The translations under genes and the position numbers were made by a program. From Odoribacter sp036657595 (GTDB lineage: Bacteria > Bacteroidota > Bacteroidia > Bacteroidales > Marinifilaceae), in the NCBI GenBank assembly GCA_036657595.1, contig JAVXFZ010000090.1, positions 1-9,803 of the forward strand: DNA of 9,803 nt, read 5' to 3'. The notes under the pieces are model-generated. The model searched no databases, was not told where the DNA came from, and saw nothing but the letters and a program-made list of their open reading frames with translations. Below, piece by piece: positions 1 through 7,444 of this stretch (positions within the stretch are counted from its first letter, which is position 1; each line of letters starts with the position of its first letter).

Positions 1-600
1 TTATAGACCTAAATGATTCAAAAAAATCTGAAATAGCTTAGGTTCCAATAATATGGGAAATATTAATCCGAAGACGGCACCATAGAAATGGGCATTGTGA
101 TTGATATTATCGCCTCCTTGTTTCGCCATATACTGACAATAAGCCAAGAAAAGAACTCCGAATAAAATGCCGGGGATGGGTATAATAGCAAACAGCAAGA
201 TTTTAGACCAAGGATTCAGAAAAATAGCAGCAAATAAAACGGCAGAAACGGCACCGGACGCTCCAATGGAACTATACCACGAAGCATTGCGGTAACGAAT
301 CAAATCGGAAATAGAGGCCACAATGATTCCTCCGAAATAAAGCACCAAGAATGCCCAGCTTTCAAAGTCCATCATTTGAAAAGATTTTTCAATAAATTGT
401 CCGAATGACCAAAAAGTGAACATATTGATAAAAAGGTGCATCCAATCGGCGTGGATAAATCCGTGTGTAATAACCCGATACCATTCCCGTTGATGCACTA
501 CCCGATAGGGGGATAACGACAATTTATTAAAAAGTTGTCTATTGTTAAAGCAGACCATTGATAGGGCTACAGTAGCGGCAATGATAATATAAGTGAACAT
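1..600 (-). CDS. Rhomboid family intramembrane serine protease
   Basis: Predicted inner-membrane protease of 199 residues that would cleave transmembrane substrates within the bilayer. The catalytic serine lies in GASG (Ser115) at the start of a hydrophobic helix. The partner histidine is His171 in HFYGAVFG, and the oxyanion-side HxxxN motif is His55/Asn59 (HLFIN). Hydrophobic stretches near residues 1-18, 53-70, 82-98, 112-129, 134-156 and 169-188 fit the minimal six-helix bacterial rhomboid core, with no extra domain at either end. The gene is complete: the TAA stop occupies the first three bases of the window. It lies 90 bp downstream of the agmatinase-like gene on the same strand, and I saw no convincing promoter of its own, so read-through from that gene is possible. 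Family assignment is firm because the dyad and fold pattern are intact. The substrate cannot be inferred. Confidence 0.93.
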   Translation of the reverse strand: MFTYIIIAATVALSMVCFNNRQLFNKLSLSPYRVVHQREWYRVITHGFIHADWMHLFINMFTFWSFGQFIEKSFQMMDFESWAFLVLYFGGIIVASISDLIRYRNASWYSSIGASGAVSAVLFAAIFLNPWSKILLFAIIPIPGILFGVLFLAYCQYMAKQGGDNINHNAHFYGAVFGLIFPILLEPKLFQIFLNHLGL

Positions 601-690
601 AAAGGTCTATTTTAAAGTGATGTCAAAGGATTATCTTATAAATTCTACCTACACTCTCCCACTAACAGTAAAGCCCTGTCTATTGTTGAC

Positions 691-1545
691 CTATTGATTA
701 TTAAATCGAATACTCAGCAATTGATAGATCAATTTAGCTGCGAGAAAATCCGGTGCTTTATTGATTTGATTCGGACATAATTCCACCACATCAAAGCCAA
801 CGATATTGTGTCGTGCATTAATCAGTTTCAAAAAGGTGATAATTTCTCGATAAGTTAATCCATCGGGTTCCGGTGTACCTGTTGAAGGCATATAAGCCGG
901 ATCAAGGACATCCAAATCAATGGTGATATATACGTTGTCGTTTAGCTTTTGCGAAACTTCATACATCCAGGTCGATGACTCGTGTATTTCGTGAGCATAA
1001 AAGATACGGCTGGGGTCAATGTTATGCTTTTCTTCTGTTGCCGTACTGCGAATACCTACTTGTGCAACGTTAGCAACTTCCTTACCGCGTGCCATAACAC
1101 AGGCGTGATTACAAGGCGAGCCCTCATATTCATCGCGCATATCCGAGTGAGCATCTAATTGAAGAATAGAAAAATTGTCATAATGTTTGGCGATGGCTCT
1201 AAATGCACCAATACTAACCGAGTGTTCGCCACCGATCAGGACAGGGAATTTTTTATCTGCCAAGATCAGATTCATCCGTCGTTCCACTTCTTTTGCCATT
1301 GTCTCAGGTGAAGAATTTTCACCGACTTCTTCCAGTGTACTTATTCCGTGAGTAAATACTTCCGAGTCTGTTTCAATGTCATAAAATTCTAAATAAGGAG
1401 AAGCTTCTAAAATAGCCTGCGGACCTTTGTCTGCGCCTTTGAGCCAAGTGCTCGTACCATCATAAGGAACAGGTAAAATGGCAATTTCTGCCTGTTCATA
1501 GTTCGTGTATTTCTCTTCAAAATCTCCGTAAAGTAGTTTTTCCAT
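691..1545 (-). CDS. speB: Agmatinase / arginase-family ureohydrolase
   Basis: A 284-residue cytoplasmic binuclear Mn(II) hydrolase of the arginase/agmatinase fold. The expected reaction is agmatine to putrescine plus urea. All metal-binding motifs are visible: GGEHS (His108), DAHSD (Asp131, His133, Asp135) and DLDVLDP (Asp210, Asp212). The block at residues 208-229 also fits the family pattern ending in GTPEPxGG-like sequence, although it reads GTPEPDG here, with Asp228 where Gly is more usual. Length is slightly below E. coli SpeB, as in many short agmatinases. Related enzymes act on guanidinobutyrate, guanidine or formimidoylglutamate, so substrate assignment is weaker than family assignment. 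No arginine decarboxylase gene lies in the window. The upstream neighbour on the same strand is an MTA/SAH-type deaminase 116 bp away, and a rhomboid gene follows. The start is the ATG at 1545, giving the usual family N-terminus. Confidence 0.88.
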   Translation of the reverse strand: MEKLLYGDFEEKYTNYEQAEIAILPVPYDGTSTWLKGADKGPQAILEASPYLEFYDIETDSEVFTHGISTLEEVGENSSPETMAKEVERRMNLILADKKFPVLIGGEHSVSIGAFRAIAKHYDNFSILQLDAHSDMRDEYEGSPCNHACVMARGKEVANVAQVGIRSTATEEKHNIDPSRIFYAHEIHESSTWMYEVSQKLNDNVYITIDLDVLDPAYMPSTGTPEPDGLTYREIITFLKLINARHNIVGFDVVELCPNQINKAPDFLAAKLIYQLLSIRFNNQ

Positions 1546-1576
1546 AACTATAAAATCTGATCCGATGAATTTTTTA

Positions 1577-1584
1577 CAAATCTA
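1577..1584 (-). promoter_or_regulatory. Candidate -7 box for the agmatinase-like gene
   Basis: The minus strand reads TAGATTTG, an exact match to the Bacteroidota -7 consensus TAnnTTTG. It sits about 30 bp before the start codon, which implies a leader of roughly 25 nt. The -33 element is poor: CTTT rather than TTTG, about 20 bp upstream. The call therefore rests on one box in AT-rich DNA. It would let speB be expressed independently of the deaminase gene. Confidence 0.4.
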
Positions 1585-1661
1585 TGGTTATTTCACTGTA
1601 TATTAAAGCGACAACGATGAAATTTATTTAAAAAATAAAAAGATTTTGCTTGTGGTGATTT

Positions 1662-2960
1662 TTATGATTGTTTTTTCGTCAACTTCATCATATCTTCTAT
1701 TGTTTTTTCTTTATCAATATGAAGCAAAACGCGATCTTTCATAATCCATTCGCCGTTGACCATAGAAGAACGGACATTTTTACTATTCATTGCATAGACA
1801 ATGGCAGAATATTCATTATAAATGGGAATCATATTAGATGAATGAGCGTGGACAAAGATCAGATCGGCACTTTTACCGATTTCCAATGATCCGGTGATGT
1901 CACCTAAACCCAACGCGCGGGCACCATTGATCGTTGCCATTTGGAGAGTTTGCTGAGCATTTCCGGCTTCCGGATCGTTGTGTATCGCTTTGGGAAGAAG
2001 GGCTGCAAAACGCATTTCTTCGACCATATCTAAGGTATTATTACTGGCACTCCCATCTGTTCCAATCCCCACAGTAATACCGGCTTTCAGATAACTATCT
2101 GTATCAGCTATTCCACTTGCTAATTTGAGATTACTCTTCGGACAATGGGCGATAGCCGTATGTGTTTGAGCCAGCAGTTCGATCTCGTGTGGCGATAGCC
2201 ATACGCAATGAGCGGCAATGACATTTTTGTCAAGCAGACCGATCGAATGGAGATATTCGGCTGGTGGCATACCTGTCTGAGCTGTGATGTCCGCTACTTC
2301 TTTCCGTGTTTCAGAAAGATGAATCTGGAGTAATGTATTGTATTTATCTGCTAATTGTTTGGCTTTTTGTAGCGTTCCTTTTGAACAAGTATATGGAGAA
2401 TGTGCGCATACGGAAGGGTGAATAATCGAATCGCCCTGCCATTGACGAATCAGTGATTCGCAACGGGCTACTCCCTCGTCAACATTCCGGAAACTGGGAG
2501 TAGGAAAATCAATCAGCGCTTCGCTCATTACTCCTCGGATGCCTGCTATTTTGGCTTCTTCGGCGATGATGTCTTCAAAGAAATACATATCATTGAAACA
2601 AGTCGTTCCCGATTTGATCATTTCCACAAAAGCCAGCCTCGTCGCAATCCTGACATATTCCGGCTTCACCAGACGGGCTTCTGCCGGGAAGATATATTCG
2701 GTGAGCCATTCATACAGAGGAAGATCATCGGCATATCCCCGTAACATAGTCATCGGCACGTGTGTATGTGTGTTGACAAAACCGGGCATAACGAACATTC
2801 CTTGTGCGTCAGTTGTTTCCGCTTCAGTGTCCTGAATCTCTTGGGCAGTGATTTCCTTGATTTTTCCATTCTCAATCAAGATACTTCCTGCCGGTATAAT
2901 ATCCATACCGGGATTCAGGGTGATAATATGCGCATTACGAATGATTTTTCTGACAGTCAT
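1662..2960 (-). CDS. mtaD: 5'-methylthioadenosine/S-adenosylhomocysteine deaminase-type amidohydrolase
   Basis: A 432-residue cytoplasmic metal-dependent deaminase of the amidohydrolase superfamily. Members convert MTA or SAH to the inosyl form, clearing inhibitory by-products of SAM metabolism. Metal ligands are visible as HTH (His65, His67), His214 in LQIHLSE and Asp302 in GTDGSASNN. Glu217 and His251 match the catalytic Glu/His pair of this group. The PMTMLRGYADDLPLYEWL stretch after the HTH motif is typical of the MTA/SAH branch rather than of guanine or cytosine deaminases. An N-terminal beta domain (about 1-58) and C-terminal beta strands (about 365-410) frame the barrel. Length is normal. 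The gene starts 27 bp from a strong candidate promoter and diverges from the MFS gene. Close relatives deaminate other adenosine derivatives or N-formimidoyl compounds, so the exact substrate remains an inference. Confidence 0.85.
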   Translation of the reverse strand: MTVRKIIRNAHIITLNPGMDIIPAGSILIENGKIKEITAQEIQDTEAETTDAQGMFVMPGFVNTHTHVPMTMLRGYADDLPLYEWLTEYIFPAEARLVKPEYVRIATRLAFVEMIKSGTTCFNDMYFFEDIIAEEAKIAGIRGVMSEALIDFPTPSFRNVDEGVARCESLIRQWQGDSIIHPSVCAHSPYTCSKGTLQKAKQLADKYNTLLQIHLSETRKEVADITAQTGMPPAEYLHSIGLLDKNVIAAHCVWLSPHEIELLAQTHTAIAHCPKSNLKLASGIADTDSYLKAGITVGIGTDGSASNNTLDMVEEMRFAALLPKAIHNDPEAGNAQQTLQMATINGARALGLGDITGSLEIGKSADLIFVHAHSSNMIPIYNEYSAIVYAMNSKNVRSSMVNGEWIMKDRVLLHIDKEKTIEDMMKLTKKQS

Positions 2961-2986
2961 ACTCTTTGATATTTTTCTATTTCTGA

Positions 2987-3016
2987 CAAAATTAGTTATT
3001 TGCTCTAAAATGACAA
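2987..3016 (-). promoter_or_regulatory. Bacteroidota-type promoter for the mtaD-like gene
   Basis: On the minus strand a TTG (3016-3014) is followed after exactly 19 bp by TAATTTTG (2994-2987). This agrees with the -33 TTTG and -7 TAnnTTTG consensus of the phylum, apart from A in place of the first T of the -33 box. Transcription would start near 2980, leaving a leader of about 20 nt before the ATG at 2960. It is one of the two best promoter matches in the window. Confidence 0.65.
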
Positions 3017-3051
3017 TTTTTTGATTCTTATTTATTCATATAACCGAATCG

Positions 3052-3067
3052 TGTACTCTTACGTACA
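3052..3067. promoter_or_regulatory. Possible operator: inverted repeat upstream of MFS gene
   Basis: TGTAC and GTACA form a perfect 5-bp inverted repeat with a 6-bp spacer. The half-sites are 11 bp centre to centre, about one helical turn. The site lies 39-54 bp before the start of the exporter gene, where a TetR- or MarR-like repressor could bind. No regulator gene is adjacent. A 5-bp arm can arise by chance, so this is only a candidate. No good -7 box for the plus strand was found in this 145-bp divergent region. Confidence 0.2.
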
Positions 3068-3105
3068 TTGGTGAGGCGAGAAAGATAAACCTGATAGGCT
3101 AATAT

Positions 3106-4482
3106 ATGACTTCTGAACCAATCAAAGACGGATTACCATTACCCGGGCGTAATTGGGCGATGGGCGTAGTCGCTTTGGGAATGGCGGTAGCTGTTCTTGA
3201 TGGTGCGATTGCTAACGTTGCTTTGCCCACTATCGCCCGTGATTTGCGAGTTAGTCCGGCAACCTCTATTTGGGTAGTCAATGCTTTTCAATTAGCGATG
3301 ACGATTTCCTTATTGGTTTTTTCCTCTTTGGGTGATCTTTGGGGGTATAAGCGGGTATTTGTTCTTGGGCTACTGATGTTCAGTATCACTTCTTTGATTT
3401 GTGCTTTGTCCGATTCTTTTGTAACCTTAGTTATTGCCAGAGGATTACAAGGATTTAGTGCTGCTGCGATCATCAGCGTCAATACAGCCCTTTTGAGAAT
3501 CATTTTCCCCTTGCATCTACTGCCACGGGGTATGGGCATCAATGCATTGATCATTGCAGTGGCGGCAGCAGCAGGTCCGACCGTCGCGGCAGGTATTCTT
3601 GCCATTGCCAACTGGCCTTGGCTTTTTGCCATTAACGTACCTATTGGCTTACTGGCTTTAGGGTTGAGTATAAAATTCCTACCGAAGAATCCGGTAAAAG
3701 TTACCGGGCAGCGTTTTGATGTCACCGGTGCTATTTTGAATGCCCTGACGTTCGGGCTTTTGATCTGTGTGATTGATGGATTTGCCCATCATCTTCGTGG
3801 ATATATATTATATCCGGGTATTGTGGCGATGTTATTGATAGGATGGTTCTTTATTCGCCGCCAACTTCATCATCCTTATCCGCTTTTGCCGGTTGATTTA
3901 TTGCATAATCGTATATTCACCTTATCCTTGCTGACTTCTGTTTTTTCGTTTATCGCACAAATGCTGGCATTAGTGTCCATTCCTTTCTTCTTTCAACGGG
4001 TATTACATTTTAACGAAGTACTCACCGGTCTACTGCTCACTCCGTGGCCTTTAGCAACTATGGTCGCAGCTCCTTTGGCAGGTAGGCTGATAGGGCGGGT
4101 GAATGCGGGAATATTAAGCTCCGTAGGTTTATTGATTTTTGGTATTTCACTGTTTTTATTGGCAACAATGCCGGCAGATCCGACACATATAGACATTATC
4201 TGGCGGATGGTCTTGAGCGGCATAGGCTTTGGAACCTTCCTGACTCCCAATAATAATACAATCATCACCTCTGCTCCCGAAGATCGGAGTGGAGGGGCAA
4301 GCGGTATGTTAGGGATGGCACGTATCTTAGGGCAAACCATAGGTGCTGCTCTCGCTGCTGTAATGTTTGCCTCCTTCCCCGCTCACAGTATGCACTATTC
4401 GCTATTTCTGGGTACAGTAATTATTGCAATAGCAATAATAATCAGTATGACAAGGATCAAAGGAATCCCTCGAAACCAATAA
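3106..4482 (+). CDS. MFS drug-exporter-type transporter (DHA2, 14 TM)
   Basis: A 458-residue inner-membrane protein predicted to be a proton-driven exporter of the EmrB/QacA (DHA2) group. Visible family motifs are LDGAIANVALPTIARDL in helix 1 (Asp32), the cytoplasmic loop motif GDLWGYKRVF (76-85), the helix-4 arginine in ARGLQG (Arg112), the antiporter motif around AAAAGPTVAAG (153-163) and WPWLFAINVPIG (170-181). Hydrophobic stretches are compatible with 14 helices, as in this group. Known members expel drugs, dyes or bile salts; nothing here tells the substrate. There is no EmrA/HlyD adaptor or TolC-like gene beside it, so it would act alone or with unlinked partners. The start ATG has no clear Shine-Dalgarno sequence. 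Its stop codon lies 2 bp from the lepA stop on the opposite strand. Confidence 0.9.
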   Translation: MTSEPIKDGLPLPGRNWAMGVVALGMAVAVLDGAIANVALPTIARDLRVSPATSIWVVNAFQLAMTISLLVFSSLGDLWGYKRVFVLGLLMFSITSLICALSDSFVTLVIARGLQGFSAAAIISVNTALLRIIFPLHLLPRGMGINALIIAVAAAAGPTVAAGILAIANWPWLFAINVPIGLLALGLSIKFLPKNPVKVTGQRFDVTGAILNALTFGLLICVIDGFAHHLRGYILYPGIVAMLLIGWFFIRRQLHHPYPLLPVDLLHNRIFTLSLLTSVFSFIAQMLALVSIPFFFQRVLHFNEVLTGLLLTPWPLATMVAAPLAGRLIGRVNAGILSSVGLLIFGISLFLLATMPADPTHIDIIWRMVLSGIGFGTFLTPNNNTIITSAPEDRSGGASGMLGMARILGQTIGAALAAVMFASFPAHSMHYSLFLGTVIIAIAIIISMTRIKGIPRNQ

Positions 4483-4484
4483 CA

Positions 4485-6272
4485 TCAATCCAATTTCAAA
4501 ACAGCTAAAAATGCTTTCTGTGGAACTTCGACGTTACCGATTTGCTTCATTCGTTTCTTCCCTTTCTTTTGCTTTTCGAGTAATTTCCGTTTCCGGGAAA
4601 TATCGCCACCATAACATTTGGCGGTCACATCTTTCCGAACAGCCTTGATCGTTTCGCGTGAAATAATTTTAGCACCGATAGCAGCCTGAATCGCAATATC
4701 GAACTGTTGACGTGGAATCAATTCTTTCAGTTTCTCACAAATTCGCTTTCCGAAACTGTACGCATTATCGAAATGGATCAGTGCCGACAGAGCATCAACT
4801 GATTCTCCATTGAGTAGAATATCCAGTTTAATTAGATTACCATTCCGGTAGCCAATTTGAAAATAATCGAAAGAAGCATAACCTTTTGTAATACTTTTCA
4901 GCTTATCGTAAAAGTCAAATACGATTTCACCCAGTGGCATTTCATAAGTAATTTCAATACGATTGCCGGTGGTGTAATGTTGTCGGATTAGGACGCCCCG
5001 TTTACCGAGACAAAGTGTCATAATCTGACCGATATATTCCGTCGGGGTAATGATCTGTGCGTTGATATATGGTTCTTCGATAAAATCAAGGGCACTGGGA
5101 TCAGGCATATCCGATGGATTATGCATTTCATATACTTCTCCCTTAGTGGTATGGGCAATATACATCACATTCGGCACCGTCGTGATGACATCCATATCAA
5201 ATTCACGATCCAGCCGTTCTTGAATAATCTCCATGTGGAGCATACCTAAGAATCCGCAACGGAAACCGAATCCGAGTGCTGCCGACGATTCCGGCTCAAA
5301 AGTCAGAGAAGCATCATTTAATTGTAATTTTTCAATGGAGGCGCGCAAGTCTTCGTAATCTTCCGAATCAATCGGGTAAATACCTGCGAACACCATCGGC
5401 TTTACCTCTTCAAAACCATCAATCGCAACATCGCAAGGGCATTTCACTTGTGTGATGGTATCTCCTACTTTCACTTCCGATGAGGTTTTAATGCCTGATA
5501 TAATATAGCCTACATCTCCGGTTTTTAATTCACTGCGAGGCTCCGGTTTCAGTCGCAACACACCTACCTCGTCCGCTAAATATTCTTTACCTGTATTGAC
5601 AAACTTGACGTTATCTCCTGTTTTTAAGCTACCGTTGACAATTCGGCAATAGGTGATGATTCCTCGAAAAGAGTTAAACTCCGAGTCAAAGATCAACGCC
5701 TGCAAAGGTTGATTGGGATAACCGACCGGATGTGGGACTTTTTCTACAATAGTTTCCAGAATCTTGTCTACGCCCAATCCTGTTTTTCCGCTGGCTTCCA
5801 GAATATCTTCCCGTTTGCAGCCGACTAATTCGACGATTTGATCCTTCACCTCTTCCGGCATAGCGTTCGGCATATCCATCTTATTTAGGATGGGTATGAT
5901 TTCCAGATTATTGTCTATGGCAAGATAAAGGTTAGAAATTGTTTGCGCCTGTATGCCTTGAGTTGCATCGACAATCAACAAAGCACCTTCGCAAGCAGCG
6001 ATGGAACGTGACACCTCATACGAGAAATCGACGTGTCCCGGAGTGTCCAACAGATTTAATATATACTTCTTCCCTTTATACTGATAGTCCATCTGGATCG
6101 CGTGGCTTTTAATCGTAATGCCTCGTTCTCGTTCCAGATCCATATTGTCAAGTACTTGTGCCTGCAAATCTTTCCCCACGACCGTTCCGGTATATTCCAA
6201 TAAACGATCGGCTAACGTACTTTTACCGTGATCGATATGCGCTATAATACAAAAGTTACGGATATTTTCCAT
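4485..6272 (-). CDS. lepA: Elongation factor 4 (LepA), ribosome-bound GTPase
   Basis: A full-length 595-residue translational GTPase that acts on ribosomes, with proposed roles in back-translocation, initiation or 30S maturation. GTP-binding motifs appear in order: AHIDHGKST (11-19), the switch I region RERGITIK (about 48-55), DTPGH (76-80, His80 being the GTPase-activating histidine), NKMD (130-133) and SGKTG (161-165). The middle holds the EF-G-like domains, including GFGFRCGFLGMLHMEI. The LepA-specific C-terminal domain follows, with AKCYGGDISRKRKLLEKQK and the basic end KKGKKRMKQIGNVEVPQKAF, which distinguish it from EF-G and TypA. Length and motifs are normal with no disruption. It diverges from yicC and converges with the MFS gene. 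A -7-like box lies about 31 bp before the ATG. Confidence 0.98.
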   Translation of the reverse strand: MENIRNFCIIAHIDHGKSTLADRLLEYTGTVVGKDLQAQVLDNMDLERERGITIKSHAIQMDYQYKGKKYILNLLDTPGHVDFSYEVSRSIAACEGALLIVDATQGIQAQTISNLYLAIDNNLEIIPILNKMDMPNAMPEEVKDQIVELVGCKREDILEASGKTGLGVDKILETIVEKVPHPVGYPNQPLQALIFDSEFNSFRGIITYCRIVNGSLKTGDNVKFVNTGKEYLADEVGVLRLKPEPRSELKTGDVGYIISGIKTSSEVKVGDTITQVKCPCDVAIDGFEEVKPMVFAGIYPIDSEDYEDLRASIEKLQLNDASLTFEPESSAALGFGFRCGFLGMLHMEIIQERLDREFDMDVITTVPNVMYIAHTTKGEVYEMHNPSDMPDPSALDFIEEPYINAQIITPTEYIGQIMTLCLGKRGVLIRQHYTTGNRIEITYEMPLGEIVFDFYDKLKSITKGYASFDYFQIGYRNGNLIKLDILLNGESVDALSALIHFDNAYSFGKRICEKLKELIPRQQFDIAIQAAIGAKIISRETIKAVRKDVTAKCYGGDISRKRKLLEKQKKGKKRMKQIGNVEVPQKAFLAVLKLD

Positions 6273-6302
6273 TTGTCAATTTTCGAGTTTTAAATCAAGT
6301 TA

Positions 6303-6310
6303 CAAAGATA
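6303..6310 (-). promoter_or_regulatory. Candidate -7 box for lepA
   Basis: The minus strand reads TATCTTTG, an exact TAnnTTTG match, 30 bp before the lepA start codon, which implies a leader of about 24 nt. No TTG is present at the expected -33 spacing, where the DNA is simply AT-rich. Confidence comes from the box and its position only. Confidence 0.5.
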
Positions 6311-6426
6311 CGAAAATACTCTAAAAATTTATTCCTTGTACCGTTTATTCCTTCGGGATCATTTCGTGTTTCTGTTTTGTACACAACTTAACACAGTGGA
6401 TGATGATGAAATATACCGTTTTTCAG

Positions 6427-6434
6427 TATCTTTA
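6427..6434 (+). promoter_or_regulatory. Candidate -7 box for the yicC-gmk-nadD operon
   Basis: TATCTTTA matches the Bacteroidota -7 box TAnnTTTG except for the last base. It lies 38 bp before the yicC ATG, giving a leader of about 32 nt. The -33 region (TGATG) is poor. It is the best plus-strand candidate in the 200-bp lepA-yicC divergent region. Confidence 0.35.
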
Positions 6435-6472
6435 CCCCGTTTTAGAAGAATACTTACTTAAATAAACAGATT

Positions 6473-7351
6473 ATGATAAAGTCAATGACCGGCTTTGGCA
6501 AAACGACTGTCGAAAGCGGGAATAAAAAAGTTGTAATTGAGATCAAAAGCTTGAATTCAAAACAATTGGATCTGAATCTTCGCATACCGAATCTGTACAA
6601 AGAAAAGGAAATGGAAATCCGGAATATGATCAAAGAACAATTAGATCGTGGCAAGGTTGACCTATGTATATATTTTGATAATGCGGAAGCGGATAAAAAC
6701 GTATCGATCAACAAATCAATTGTGATGCAATACTTCCATCAAATGCTGGATATTTCAGGAGAATTAGGTATTGAGTCGGATAAGAACGAATTGTTGCAAA
6801 CGGTGATGCGTTTTCCCGATACCCTACAACAAAATTCGGAAGAATTGAAAGAAGAAGAATGGCATTGCCTGAAATCCGGTATTGACAAAGCACTGGAAGA
6901 AATCAACCGATTCCGCATACAAGAAGGAAAGGCACTGATAAAAGATATTACACACCGGGTGGAATTGATCCAACATCTATCGGCTGAAGTCCCTCAATTT
7001 GAAGGGAAACGGGTGGACATCATTCGCCAGAAATTGCAGGAAAAGATCAACGAGTGGACGGATGTGAAGAACATCGACCAAAACCGTATGGAACAGGAAA
7101 TCATTTATTATCTGGAAAAATTAGACATTACCGAAGAAAAAGTACGCCTCGCCAACCATTGCAAATACTTCTTGGAAACAGTAGAAAAAGAAGAAGCTCC
7201 CGGTCGTAAAATAGCTTTTATCGCACAGGAAATCGGTCGTGAAATCAACACAATGGGTTCTAAAGCAAACGACCACGATATTCAGAAACTGGTGGTCCGT
7301 ATGAAAGACGAGCTGGAAAAGATCAAAGAACAAAGCTTAAATGTCTTATAA
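6473..7351 (+). CDS. yicC: YicC/YloC-family endoribonuclease
   Basis: A 292-residue cytoplasmic protein of the YicC family, shown in E. coli to be an endoribonuclease affecting small RNA turnover; the B. subtilis homologue is YloC. The N-terminal signature MIKSMTGFG is intact and is followed by IKSLNSKQLDLNLRIP (24-39), matching the family's conserved N/K/LD/R/P block. The C-terminal DUF1732 region is clear: EEKVRLANHCKYF (about 211-223) and GRKIAFIAQEIGREINTMGSK (234-254), then a charged helical end. Length is typical. It heads the cluster with gmk and nadD, a linkage seen in other bacteria for yicC and gmk, which suggests co-regulation of RNA decay and guanine nucleotide supply. That functional link is inference. 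There is no Shine-Dalgarno; the leader is A-rich. Confidence 0.96.
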   Translation: MIKSMTGFGKTTVESGNKKVVIEIKSLNSKQLDLNLRIPNLYKEKEMEIRNMIKEQLDRGKVDLCIYFDNAEADKNVSINKSIVMQYFHQMLDISGELGIESDKNELLQTVMRFPDTLQQNSEELKEEEWHCLKSGIDKALEEINRFRIQEGKALIKDITHRVELIQHLSAEVPQFEGKRVDIIRQKLQEKINEWTDVKNIDQNRMEQEIIYYLEKLDITEEKVRLANHCKYFLETVEKEEAPGRKIAFIAQEIGREINTMGSKANDHDIQKLVVRMKDELEKIKEQSLNVL

Positions 7352-7444
7352 CAACTTTTAAAATCCATAAAATCATTTGGTAAGACGGGTTTTTCTATGC
7401 CCTCCCACCTTACAAGAAATGAAAGAACTTATACACTGATGATT

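Noticed and set aside
601..690. Separate promoter or terminator between the agmatinase-like and rhomboid genes
   Set aside because: CAAAGGATTA resembles a reversed -7 box but has the wrong spacing, and the ACAG/CTGT pairing near 665-680 is too short to be a terminator.
1623..1639. Intrinsic terminator after the mtaD-like gene
   Set aside because: TTTATTT and AAATAAA can pair, but the 7-bp stem is all A/T with a 3-nt loop and would be very weak; it is likely just AT-rich spacer DNA.
2539..2969. Plus-strand open frames inside the mtaD-like gene
   Set aside because: They are antisense to a gene with intact catalytic motifs and have no recognisable features.
3288..4340. Open frames on the minus strand inside the MFS gene
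   Set aside because: They lie fully antisense to a well-supported transporter gene, show no family motifs, and look like reverse-strand shadows of its codon pattern.
6377..6386. TTGTACACAA near-palindrome between lepA and yicC
   Set aside because: Arms are only 4 bp with a 2-bp spacer, and it is not placed over either promoter candidate. Chance is sufficient.
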